From Arthrobacter sp. OAP107 (lineage in GTDB: Bacteria; Actinomycetota; Actinomycetes; Actinomycetales; Micrococcaceae), in NCBI RefSeq assembly GCF_040546765.1, contig NZ_JBEPOK010000001.1, positions 2,542,001-2,606,000 on the forward strand: 64,000 nt of DNA, read 5' to 3'. Each line of letters opens with the position of its first letter. Position 1 is the first letter of the stretch. Both the position numbers and the translations under genes were made by a program. Below, piece by piece: positions 1 through 7,264 of the stretch. The notes below the pieces were generated by a model, which saw only the letters and a program-made list of their open reading frames with translations, searched no databases and was not told the DNA's origin.

Positions 1-19
1 ATGATCAAGGAGGTACGTC

Positions 20-445
20 ATGTTGATGATGAGCGATCCCTTCCGCCAGCTCGACCGGCTTGCCCAGCAGGTCTTTGGCACGGCCGCCCACCCGGCCGCC
101 ATGCCACTGGATGCCTGGCGGGAGGACACCGAGTTTGTGATCGCGGTTGACCTGCCAGGTGTGGACGTGAACTCAATTGACGTCGACATCGAGCGGAACG
201 TCCTGACCGTGAAGGCTGAACGGAAGAACACCGCCCCCGAAGGGGCCGAGCTGGTGGCCGCCGAGCGGCCGCAGGGCGTCTTCAGCAGGCAGTTGGTCCT
301 GGGCGAGGCGTTGGATGGCGAGAAGGTGACCGCCGGGTACGACGGCGGGGTGCTGACCCTGCGGATCCCGGTCGCTGCCAAGGCTCAGCCACGGAAGATC
401 GAAATCACCAGCGGCCAGGGCGCCCAGCAGCAGATCAGTGCCTAG
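20..445 (+). CDS. hsp20: Hsp20/alpha-crystallin small heat shock protein (copy 1)
   Basis: ATP-independent cytoplasmic holdase that binds unfolding proteins during heat or other stress. The 141-residue product has normal family length, with an alpha-crystallin domain at about residues 30-125 and the conserved GVLTLRIP strand at residues 110-117. AAGGAGG lies 6 bases before the ATG, and the leader and first codons closely match the copy at 42906, so the two are recent paralogs. Its promoter is outside the window, so I cannot tell whether it carries the 22-bp dyad seen at the other two copies. Confidence 0.95.
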   Translation: MLMMSDPFRQLDRLAQQVFGTAAHPAAMPLDAWREDTEFVIAVDLPGVDVNSIDVDIERNVLTVKAERKNTAPEGAELVAAERPQGVFSRQLVLGEALDGEKVTAGYDGGVLTLRIPVAAKAQPRKIEITSGQGAQQQISA

Positions 446-660
446 CCGGGATGGAGGGGCCCCGAACCGCCAGGCTGTTTCAGCGCGCCTGACCTTCAGG
501 GATGAACGTCGACGTGTCATTCGCGCACAGGCAGTCGCGGGGCGATAGACGCCCCTCCCGGGCGCGGTCCCCGGTACCGGTGACCCGGGGACCGCGCCAC
601 ACCACACGACGAAGGGGCACGACGTGACCAGACCATGAGGAGGACGGGAGACTCAGTGAA

Positions 661-1407
661 ATGCCAGTCACACGCAATGTTGCCTGGGACAGGCGTTTGG
701 AATGCTTTAAGGGCAGGGACACGACACAGTATGTGCTCACGGCTGCCTCCATGGCCAGCGCGTGCGCAGCCTGCGGGGGACCCCTTGAGTCCGGCGAGCC
801 GCTCTCACTGCTGGTGAACGTCACGGAAAGCACGGCACCGGACGGAACCAGTTACGTCACCTTCACCGACTGCGTCTGCCACCGCCGGTGCAGTGATCCC
901 GGCCTGAATGTCCAGCGGAGCCAGTGGGTACCAAACAGACTCACCCCCATGGCCGCCCGGATGGTTCTCACCCAGCAGTCCGGTAACGGGCAGGAACGCC
1001 TGGTGCCGATGCTGGCGTACACACTGGTCCCCGTGGTGGCTTTTCGGGAGAACGACGGCGACCTGACCTCCGCCCTCGTCTCAATCCTGCTCTTCCACGG
1101 CTTCCAATTGGCCATGAGCCCCGACTACGCCGGCATCCTGGAAGACGCCGTCGAAACGTCGGCCAGCTGCAGCTTCTCCCTGACAGGACAGGGCCTGATC
1201 ACCCTCAGCATCGGCGGCAGAACCCTCTTCGGGGAACAGCTCCACCCGGATGAAGCCGAGGACGCGCTGTGGCTCGAGGCCGCCCGCGGCGGCCACGTCC
1301 TGGTCATCAGCGGAGACAATCTCGTCATCACGACCAATGGGCTGGACATCCGGCACGCCGCAGCCCAGGGAACACTGGTCATCGGCACGGTCCCCATCCA
1401 CGCATAG
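661..1407 (+). CDS. Hypothetical protein with zinc-ribbon-like cysteines
   Basis: I do not recognise the family. The 248-residue product has C35-x2-C38 followed by C71-x-C73-x3-C77, a plausible zinc-binding arrangement, and then a region with no membrane segment or signal peptide. GGGAGA lies about 10 bases before the ATG at 661; the ATG at 751 (residue 31), just before the first cysteine pair, is an alternative start. It sits between a small heat shock gene and a convergent chaperone operon, so a stress role is only contextual inference. Confidence 0.6.
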   Translation: MPVTRNVAWDRRLECFKGRDTTQYVLTAASMASACAACGGPLESGEPLSLLVNVTESTAPDGTSYVTFTDCVCHRRCSDPGLNVQRSQWVPNRLTPMAARMVLTQQSGNGQERLVPMLAYTLVPVVAFRENDGDLTSALVSILLFHGFQLAMSPDYAGILEDAVETSASCSFSLTGQGLITLSIGGRTLFGEQLHPDEAEDALWLEAARGGHVLVISGDNLVITTNGLDIRHAAAQGTLVIGTVPIHA

Positions 1408-1464
1408 GCCGTGGGCCCAGCCGTGCCCCGCTGATAACACGGGCGCGTGCGAACAGGACTGAAG

Positions 1465-1854
1465 CTAGTCCACGAGCGGAGGAGGGCCGAAGAGGAATTC
1501 GTTGGCGTGCGACACGGCTTTGCGGAACGCGTCATTCCGAAGCGCCGCCAGGTGTTCAATGTCATCCACGCCGGGTTCAAGAAATCCGGTAAAGCCCGGG
1601 CGAAGCACCCAGATATCCCCGGCCGGCGGCAGGTAGAACACCCCGAAGGAACGGTGCTGATGGTCGTCGTCGCTCCAGATGGGCACCACAGCCAGGGCGG
1701 CACCGGTTGCAGGGTTGATCCATTGCGCCCGTGGCAGCGGCTCCTCGTGGGCCTCGGGGTCCAGGAACGGGGCCGTGCCCTTGCCCCAGCGCTGTTCGAA
1801 GCGCTCGTGGAAGGCCGGGATCAGGTGCGAGTCGTAGCGGCGCCAGTCGCTCAT
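1465..1854 (-). CDS. Hypothetical protein, last gene of hsp20-dnaJ operon
   Basis: A 129-residue soluble protein of unrecognised family, starting MSDWRRYDSHLIPAFHE and rich in aromatic residues. The start is the ATG at 1854, because AGAGGAGAA lies about 9 bases upstream; a start ten codons earlier at 1884 lacks a site. It follows the J-domain gene by 36 bases on the same strand and is probably co-transcribed with hsp20 and the J-domain gene. A role connected with protein quality control is inferred only from the operon. Confidence 0.65.
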   Translation of the reverse strand: MSDWRRYDSHLIPAFHERFEQRWGKGTAPFLDPEAHEEPLPRAQWINPATGAALAVVPIWSDDDHQHRSFGVFYLPPAGDIWVLRPGFTGFLEPGVDDIEHLAALRNDAFRKAVSHANEFLFGPPPLVD

Positions 1855-1890
1855 CGTGGTTGTTCTCCTCTGGGTCTGATTCATGTGTTG

Positions 1891-2322
1891 TTACGCCCAC
1901 GGTCCGCTCTCCCACCTGACGGGTGTGACGCGCAGTGGCGGCTCCCGGCGCCGGACCAAGCGGACCGGAATATCTTGCGGACTGTTGCCGTCCCACTTTT
2001 CGGTGCTCCGGCGGGTTTCCTGGCCATCCGCGTCCCCACGCTGCTGCGGCCGATTGCGCTCCGGAGTCGGAACTGCGGTCCCGGCGCGGGAGGCTTCCCG
2101 GTCGTAGGCGTGGCGGCGCTTGGGGTCACGGAGCACGGAGAAGGCCTGCATGATCAGCTGCAGTTCGGCCGGCGCAGCCCCTCCGCCTGTCACTTCGGGG
2201 CCGGCAACATCGGGGTGGTGCCGGCGCATGAGGGTGCGGTAGGCGCGCGCGATTTCCCGTGGCGATGCGCCAGGGGAAACGTGCAGGACTGCGTAATAGT
2301 CCGGGACAGATCTGGTCATCAT
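1891..2322 (-). CDS. DnaJ-domain (J-domain) protein
   Basis: Putative Hsp40-type co-chaperone that would stimulate DnaK ATPase. From the preferred start at 2322 the product has 143 residues. The J domain occupies about residues 6-75: PDYYAVLHVSPGAS (helix I), then REIARAYRTLMRRHHPD with the diagnostic HPD, then a helix ending in RDPKRRHAYDRE. There is no Gly/Phe region and no zinc-finger or C-terminal peptide-binding domain, so it is a short type III J protein with a basic tail. An upstream in-frame extension to 2400 is possible. It lies between hsp20 and a hypothetical gene in one leftward operon. Confidence 0.85.
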   Translation of the reverse strand: MMTRSVPDYYAVLHVSPGASPREIARAYRTLMRRHHPDVAGPEVTGGGAAPAELQLIMQAFSVLRDPKRRHAYDREASRAGTAVPTPERNRPQQRGDADGQETRRSTEKWDGNSPQDIPVRLVRRREPPLRVTPVRWESGPWA

Positions 2323-2442
2323 GAAGCCTGTGGCTACTGCAACATTGTGCTGGTCTTTGCGGCTGGCAGCGGCCCGGGGCGGCCTCCGGCAGACGCCCAA
2401 AGGCAGAAATCCGGACGCCGTCCCGTCACGCGCATCGAAGGG

Positions 2443-2868
2443 CTATGTCTCGATCTGGTGCTGCTGGCCTTTGCTTTCGATCTCAATCTTGCGCGGCTTT
2501 GCCTGCTCCGCCACGGGGATCCGCAATGTCAGCACACCGACGTCGTAACTGGCCTTGATGTTCTCGGTGTCGAGGGTGTCGCCGAGGATAAGCTGGCGGC
2601 TGAAGACGCCGCGTGGCCGTTCGGAGACCACTAGTTCGACATTGGGCTGGGTGGCGTCCCGGCGCTCTGCCCGGACGGTGAGGACGTTCCTTTCAACGTT
2701 CAGGTCCACGGCGTCGGGTGAGATCCCTGGCAGGTCGAAGGCCACGACAAATTCCCCGTCTTCCTGCCATGCGTCCATCGGCATGGCGGCCGGACGGGCT
2801 GCTGTTCCGAAGACCTGCTGGGTGAGCCGGTCCAGCTCACGGAACGGGTCAGTACGGATTAGCATCAT
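2443..2868 (-). CDS. hsp20: Hsp20/alpha-crystallin small heat shock protein (copy 2)
   Basis: Small heat shock holdase of 141 residues, clearly paralogous to the copies at 20 and 42906, with the alpha-crystallin domain at about residues 32-127 and GVLTLRIP at residues 111-118. The site GGGAGTGGGAA precedes the ATG. It is the first gene of a leftward operon with a J-domain protein. Its promoter at 2917-2969 has the 22-bp dyad at the expected transcription start, and a MerR/HspR-like gene is divergent, so repression by that regulator is likely. Confidence 0.95.
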   Translation of the reverse strand: MMLIRTDPFRELDRLTQQVFGTAARPAAMPMDAWQEDGEFVVAFDLPGISPDAVDLNVERNVLTVRAERRDATQPNVELVVSERPRGVFSRQLILGDTLDTENIKASYDVGVLTLRIPVAEQAKPRKIEIESKGQQHQIET

Positions 2869-2916
2869 TTCCCACTCCCTTCAGCATCTAGGTTTCATGG
2901 TTACCCACCGCCGGGT

Positions 2917-2969
2917 ATCTGTGACAGTGGATATAGATTTCTTATAGCACTGGTGACAAACTGGTGCAA
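2917..2969 (-). promoter_or_regulatory. hsp20 promoter with stress-regulon dyad
   Basis: On the minus strand: -35 TTGCAC (2964-2969), a 17-base spacer ending GTGC, -10 TATAAG (2941-2946), then the 22-bp dyad 2917-2938. Read on the plus strand the dyad is ATCTGTGAC-N4-GATATAGAT. It covers the expected start site, as expected for a repressor operator. It may also autoregulate the divergent regulator at 2998. Confidence 0.75.
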
Positions 2970-2997
2970 GAGGAAATCCAACTGAATTGACGGGAAA

Positions 2998-3312
2998 GTG
3001 ATGGCAAACCAGCACAGGAGCGGACGAAGGCTCTACGCGATTTCGGTGGTGGCGGAACTCCTGGGGACGGGCCAACAAAACATCCGGCTCTATGAACGCC
3101 GCGGCCTGCTCACGCCCGAACGGACCGAGGGAGGCACCCGCCAGTACAGCGAATCCGACCTTGCCGTCCTTCGCCGGATCGGAGAACTCCTGGAGGAGGG
3201 GCTCAATCTGGCCGGCGTCGCCAAGGTACTGGAACTGGAAATGGACAATGCCCGACTCCGGCGCCAGCTAAAGCGCGCCCGAAGCGCCCGCCCGAACGAG
3301 GACAGCATGTAA
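2998..3312 (+). CDS. MerR-family, HspR-like heat shock regulator
   Basis: DNA-binding repressor candidate of 104 residues. Residues 13-75 form the MerR winged helix: YAISVVAELLGTGQQNIRLY (HTH), ERRGLLTPERTEGGTRQYSE (wing), then NLAGVAKVLELE, the latter very similar to HspR proteins. A short basic tail follows with no metal-binding or drug-binding domain, as in HspR. Translation may start at GTG 2998 or the adjacent ATG 3001. It is divergent from an hsp20-dnaJ operon. HspR classically represses chaperone genes with DnaK as co-repressor; its operator here is inferred to be the ATCTATATC-N4-GATATAGAT dyad, which differs from the classical HAIR sequence. Confidence 0.88.
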   Translation: MMANQHRSGRRLYAISVVAELLGTGQQNIRLYERRGLLTPERTEGGTRQYSESDLAVLRRIGELLEEGLNLAGVAKVLELEMDNARLRRQLKRARSARPNEDSM

Positions 3313-3436
3313 TGCACCAGGACCCCCGCCGCCTCACGCCGGCTGCGCGGCACGGACCGGCTCCGGCAGGACAGGCGCGCCCGCCCTGCAGCGTCCACGG
3401 GGCCCGCTGACACGGCGGAACAGAACCTATGCATCC

Positions 3437-3685
3437 CTACGAAAGGCCTGCAATCCCTGGTTTCTTCCAAGACGGTTCCCGGCCGGGAATGTTCCGGCTG
3501 AGCAGATCCAGCAGTTCACCCTGATTCAGCCCGGTCGCCTCGCTGACCTCGGCAAGGGTGGCATCCCCGGTTCTCAGCAGCGCCGCGGCGGATTCCCGAA
3601 GCGTTCTGTATGCAACATCCAGGGTGGCTTCGGCGGTTGCTATGACCGCCGCCAGTGCCCGCAGCCTCTGGAGTTCTGAGTCCAT
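3437..3685 (-). CDS. Small HTH-like protein downstream of tRNA-Lys
   Basis: An 82-residue helical protein. The segment ATLAEVSEATGLNQGELLDLL (about residues 42-62) reads like a helix-turn-helix, preceded by a predicted amphipathic helix; the family is not recognised. AAGGGG lies 10-15 bases before the ATG. It follows the tRNA-Lys gene by 64 bases on the same strand with no obvious terminator, so it may be co-transcribed from the stress-type promoter upstream of the tRNA. Confidence 0.5.
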   Translation of the reverse strand: MDSELQRLRALAAVIATAEATLDVAYRTLRESAAALLRTGDATLAEVSEATGLNQGELLDLLSRNIPGREPSWKKPGIAGLS

Positions 3686-3749
3686 TTCGCATCACCGCCC
3701 CTTCGTCTGGACCCCGCCGAACCAGGAGTCCGGCGGCACTGTTCCGGCG

Positions 3750-3822
3750 TGCACCCGGTGGGAATCGAACCCACGACCCGAGGATTAAAAGTCCCCTGCT
3801 CTCCCGGCTGAGCTACGGGTGC
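3750..3822 (-). tRNA. tRNA-Lys (anticodon UUU)
   Basis: A complete 73-nt cloverleaf on the minus strand. The acceptor arms GCACCCG and CGGGTGC pair perfectly with discriminator A. The anticodon stem GGGGA/TCCTC encloses CTTTTAA (anticodon TTT), and the T arm contains GTTCGATTC. CCA is not encoded. Its upstream region carries the same promoter-plus-dyad as two hsp20 genes, which is unusual for a tRNA. Confidence 0.95.
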
Positions 3823-3868
3823 GTGCCGCCTGTGCAATACCGGTCAGTTCGTGTCAGCCTCATCAATG

Positions 3869-3918
3869 ATCTATATCAACCACCATAGATTTTTAGCACT
3901 GCAGCAGCGCGGGCGCAA
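3869..3918 (-). promoter_or_regulatory. tRNA-Lys promoter with stress-regulon dyad
   Basis: On the minus strand: -35 TTGCGC (3913-3918), exactly 17 bases ending GTGC, -10 TAAAAA (3890-3895), then the dyad ATCTATGGT-N4-GATATAGAT (3869-3890). It ends 47 bases before the tRNA. A rightward promoter of similar quality is not visible around the same dyad, so it is assigned to the tRNA. Confidence 0.65.
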
Positions 3919-3950
3919 GAGTTTTCGGGCGGGAAACCGGAACAGAAACC

Positions 3951-4001
3951 TTGTGCGATGCGGCGGCGAGTGCTACTAAATCTATATCAACAGATATAGA
4001 T
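3951..4001 (+). promoter_or_regulatory. Promoter with stress-regulon dyad for small gene at 4016
   Basis: -35 TTGTGC (3951-3956), 17-base spacer ending TGC, -10 TACTAA (3974-3979), immediately followed by the near-perfect dyad ATCTATATC-N4-GATATAGAT (3980-4001). The coding start is 15 bases downstream. Confidence 0.75.
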
Positions 4002-4015
4002 CAGGATGAAGTTGC

Positions 4016-4255
4016 ATGAAGACAAAACAAGCTACTGCGGACAATCCGCTCAAACTCAACGCTGTGATTAAAGGCACAGTACTGCGTATCAGGAACCATG
4101 ACTACCACGTGTTGGCCGCCGAGCAACACGATGGCCTGGTACACCTGACACTCCAGGCACCAGACGGAGACCACTGCACCTTCATCGGCACCAAGGGAAC
4201 ACGGGTGAGGCCCGCCCCGCCCCTGGACAAGCGACGGGACAAACAGCGGAGGTAA
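4016..4255 (+). CDS. Small conserved-looking protein of the stress regulon
   Basis: A 79-residue soluble protein of unrecognised family. The core VIKGTVLRIRNHDYHVLAA...HLTLQAPDGDHCTFIGTKGT looks like a small beta-rich domain, followed by a basic tail (RDKQRR). The core resembles the reading frame of a broken gene at 43551-43747, just downstream of the third hsp20, so this is a two-member local family linked to small heat shock genes. It is transcribed from a dyad-bearing promoter ending 15 bases upstream; the ribosome site is weak. Confidence 0.7.
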   Translation: MKTKQATADNPLKLNAVIKGTVLRIRNHDYHVLAAEQHDGLVHLTLQAPDGDHCTFIGTKGTRVRPAPPLDKRRDKQRR

Positions 4256-4517
4256 GGCGCGTTGGTCTCGACAGGCCCAATCGCGTGCGCCGCCGTCGTC
4301 AAAATCCCTGCCGCAATAGAACATTGAGGGGCGGCTGCCGTGATGAAGGCAGCCGGATGGATCGGGAGTTGAGCCTGCCTCGTCGGTTAATCTGAACCAT
4401 TCTTTGGCAGACGGCGTCGTACCGTATAGCCGCTCTGATCTGCAGGCCTGTGCTCTGACCGTTGATTTGGGCGCCAGCGGGGGCAAAATCCCCAAGAGAT
4501 CAGGTCAAGGAGGAGAC

Positions 4518-5042
4518 ATGAATAAGCAACTGCGCGTCAGCCTCGCCGCGCTGGCCGTGACTGTGGCGCTTGCCGGTTGCGGCGGGAACTCAGGCACAAC
4601 AAGCCCCACCACAGGCTCTCTGCCAACGAGCGCCACCGCTCCGGCGCCGGGCGTGTCCACTACCCCTGCAGCCGGCGTCGAGCTCAAAACCGCAGCATCA
4701 ACGGCGGGGCAGATTGTGGTGGACAAAGACGGTAGGAGCGTCTATTTCTTCACCAAGGACATCAAGGACTCCGGAAAGAGTGCCTGCAAGGATGCCTGCG
4801 CGGCGGCCTGGCCCGCAGTCACCACAACGTCCACAGCACCCGCCGCGGATGGAGTGAGCGGCACCATCGGTACCATCACCACGGCTGATGGTTCCAAGCA
4901 GATCACCATCAATGGCATGCCCGTCTACTACTACGCCAAGGACAAGCAGGCCGGAGACATCCTGGGCCAGGGAGTCAACAATGTCTGGTACCTCGTGAGT
5001 CCCGCCGGGGAGATGATCAAGTCAGCAGTGGGAGGGTACTAA
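4518..5042 (+). CDS. Secreted lipoprotein with Lipoprotein_15 repeats
   Basis: A 174-residue predicted lipoprotein: basic N-terminus, hydrophobic h-region, lipobox LAGC and a Ser/Thr/Pro/Ala-rich linker. Two copies of the secreted repeat of unknown function (PF03640 type) follow: GQIVVDKDGRSVYFF...ACKDACAAAWP and ITINGMPVYYYAKD...NNVWYLVSPAG. The Cys pair ACKDAC is typical. The function of the family is unknown. The start is ATG 4518, with AAGGAGGAGA immediately upstream; longer in-frame starts are spurious. The gene appears monocistronic. Confidence 0.88.
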   Translation: MNKQLRVSLAALAVTVALAGCGGNSGTTSPTTGSLPTSATAPAPGVSTTPAAGVELKTAASTAGQIVVDKDGRSVYFFTKDIKDSGKSACKDACAAAWPAVTTTSTAPAADGVSGTIGTITTADGSKQITINGMPVYYYAKDKQAGDILGQGVNNVWYLVSPAGEMIKSAVGGY

Positions 5043-5712
5043 CCCGGAGACCGCTCCCCGAGAAGGGGCCGCCGCGATCGTTGGCTTCGTCTGGCGCTGC
5101 GTCAGCTGCGGCTGAAGAGCACCCTAAGTTTGAACCACCTGGCCATAGGGCCTGGCAATGACGGCAACAAGTACGAGTGGCAGGACTGGCCGGCGGAATC
5201 GCTCGGACTGATGCCGCCGACACGCTGATCGGGGCAGGCGTCCTGGAGCCCCGCCAACTTCGGACCGAAGGAACCGAACTGCCCTCGTTGCCGGTCAATT
5301 GCAGACCGCTGATCGCCACGGCAGCCATCACCAGCGCTCTCTGGGCAAGACAGCGCAAAGACATCGACGTCCTCTCTTATCCGCGCGATCACGCCGTGCT
5401 CGGCCAGTGCCTGTCCGCCGGTGAGGACGAAGACCCGAAGCCTGGTGTGCACATTGTGCACGTCCTTTTTGTCTTTTGAGGGACCACGCAGCGAGGTGGC
5501 GAAGCCCTTCCGGGCTCTCGAACATCTAGTCCGGCGGAGACTGCAGAAAAAGCGTGACGGGACTGTGTGAAATAACGCGGATCCGCGGTTGGCTTGGCAC
5601 GCCGAGTCCCCCTTACGCGGGACGCACATAAAGCAAGCGGACGACGGCGGGACTACCCGCCGTCGTCCGCTACCGTTGGCAGGGCCCTCCATCGCGCCCT
5701 GTGCACCACTGC
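5043..5712. other. Intergenic region without a recognisable gene
   Basis: About 670 bases. Open frames exist on both strands at 5102-5692, but none has a ribosome site, a recognisable domain or convincing codon use. A perfect hairpin lies at 5636-5671. A decayed gene cannot be excluded. Confidence 0.4.
5636..5671. terminator. Perfect 16-bp hairpin
   Basis: Arms 5636-5651 and 5656-5671 (AGCGGACGACGGCGGG and its complement) are perfectly complementary around the loop ACTA. There is no T tract. It lies just past the stop of the leftward DUF3846 gene, so it probably terminates that transcript. Confidence 0.7.
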
Positions 5713-6060
5713 TTAGGCGGCGAGCGGCATGTCGAACAGTTGCTCAGCAAGCCTGATGAGGTGGCGGGGCACGTCGGCCTCTTCGCCGGAACACCCGTGG
5801 CCCAGGAACAGGGCGGTGCCGTGGAGGGTTTCCTCGACATTGATGCCGGTTTCGCGTATGAGTACCTCGGCGCGGAGGTTCTGGGCGGCCATCCGGTTCG
5901 CTTCGCTGTCCAGGTAGACGTGCCAGGCACGGCCGGCGATGACGCCGACCTCCCCGTTGGCCACCCGCTGCAGTGTTGTCGTGTCCAGTTCAACAGCTTT
6001 GATGTGTACCGGGTGGGCTAGTCGGGCCGGGACAACGAGGGCGTTGCAGGGGGTATGCAT
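5713..6060 (-). CDS. DUF3846 domain protein
   Basis: A 115-residue protein of the DUF3846 type found on actinobacterial phages and plasmids; its role is unknown. Visible signatures are NALVVPARLAHPVHIKAVEL, LQRVANGEVGVI, the residues AWHVYLDSEANRM, and a closing GTALFLG segment. The start is ATG 6060, with GAAGGA 8-9 bases upstream; a TTG five codons earlier is less likely. The perfect hairpin at 5636-5671 follows it. Confidence 0.75.
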   Translation of the reverse strand: MHTPCNALVVPARLAHPVHIKAVELDTTTLQRVANGEVGVIAGRAWHVYLDSEANRMAAQNLRAEVLIRETGINVEETLHGTALFLGHGCSGEEADVPRHLIRLAEQLFDMPLAA

Positions 6061-6146
6061 GATCAAGTCCTTCAAAAACGTGGTTCGTGATGTGCAGAGG
6101 GCGGCCGGCCGGGCCAGGAGTCCCGGAGCCGGCGCCCGCTGACATG

Positions 6147-6281
6147 TCAGCGCTGGTTTTTGCGGGGTTTTACAAAATTCAGTTCGCTGTTTTCATTTTT
6201 GGCTCTTTTTTCGACGCGCTTTTCCAGAATGGATTTGCCGGCTTTTTTGGCCGCGCCGCTTCTGGGGGATTTTCCGGACAT
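6147..6281 (-). CDS. Lysine-rich 44-residue small protein
   Basis: A short gene, 44 residues, beginning MSGKSPRSGAAKKAGKS and continuing ILEKRVEKRAKNE. It is highly basic, with no membrane segment. AAAGGTGTG precedes the ATG at a proper distance. The N-terminal KSPRSG-KKAGKS pattern resembles small basic proteins I associate with Actinobacteria; their function is unknown, and nucleic-acid binding is a guess from charge. Confidence 0.65.
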   Translation of the reverse strand: MSGKSPRSGAAKKAGKSILEKRVEKRAKNENSELNFVKPRKNQR

Positions 6282-7264
6282 CGGAATCACACCTTTCTTT
6301 GCTTGCGTTACTCGATACCCTACCCACTTATATTTTTTTAGCCAGTCCAGGGGAAGCTGCTTCCGTTGGTCGCTCGCCTCGGCAGCAAAAGCCCATGGAG
6401 CCCAGCGGCTCCATTAGCCGGTTTTCAGGTATATGAGCGATGAATGGCGTCGAGTCGCTTTCGGGCAGAGCTTGTAATCGCGAAATTTAATGCAACAAAG
6501 AGACGCTGAATCATAAGATACTGCTTTTCAGCTTCAGGTTTCCAAAGTCCCGCGAGCCAAGTAGTCGAGGAAAATTTCCCGACTCAGCCACCCGGAGCCT
6601 CACTCTGTCCGCATCAGCTCTGACGCGTAGAGCTGGCTGGTGAAGAAGCCATCCGCAAACACCTCGCCGCTTCAGGGCAACCCGGCTCAAGACTCCGAGC
6701 GTCCGCCTTGCGCCTCAACCGACACGAGCCCAGTTCCGGTTTCCGCCCGCCGTCCTCCAGGCACAGAGCTCGGGCGCTTGAAGAAGTGATTACCCGTCAG
6801 CTTGAAGTACACCGAGCCTGGACCACATCTCCTTGCTTGCATATCAGAAGCAGGACCCGGCCCTGGGCAAGCGCCTTGGTCCGGCGCCAGATTTCAGTTC
6901 GTGTGCTGGAAGGCGAGTGGTGCCTCCTTGGACAGGGACCGGCCTTTCACTGGCCTTTGCCCTGTTTGTCCGGAACAGACCATTCGGTGTTTCCTCGAGC
7001 TCTAGGTAGCCAACCTTCAGGCGGGAGTTCTTGAACCAATGACCCGCGCTATGCACCAGCCGGGACAACAACCCAAAGTCCTCGACAATTCCAACCGCCC
7101 GGAGCACCATGAACTTGTATTTACCATGTCGAGCCGATCGGGCTTTGACCAGGCCTGCATCGGTTATCAACCAGGACTCTGCTGCTCGCAGAACGAACCC
7201 CGCCGCCGAGCTCGTTCCAGAGAGCCCGGCGGGCACTCCGCCCAGAGTAGAAGGCGTACGTCGC
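6282..7264. other. Long region without a recognisable gene
   Basis: Nearly 1 kb. Open frames on both strands (6708-7034, 6844-7470) lack ribosome sites and recognisable domains. Base composition at 6282-6560 is less GC-rich than the neighbours. I see no tRNA, repeat or promoter I would defend. Confidence 0.4.

Noticed and set aside
1447..2634. Long plus-strand frame of 395 codons
   Set aside because: It is the shadow of the leftward J-domain and hsp20 genes, whose frames show clear domains.
3750..3822. tRNA-Lys as an attachment site of an integrated element
   Set aside because: No second copy of the tRNA 3' end and no integrase were seen in the window.
5102..5692. 196-codon minus-strand frame as a gene
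   Set aside because: No ribosome site, no domain, and the 3' end sits inside a low-information intergenic stretch.
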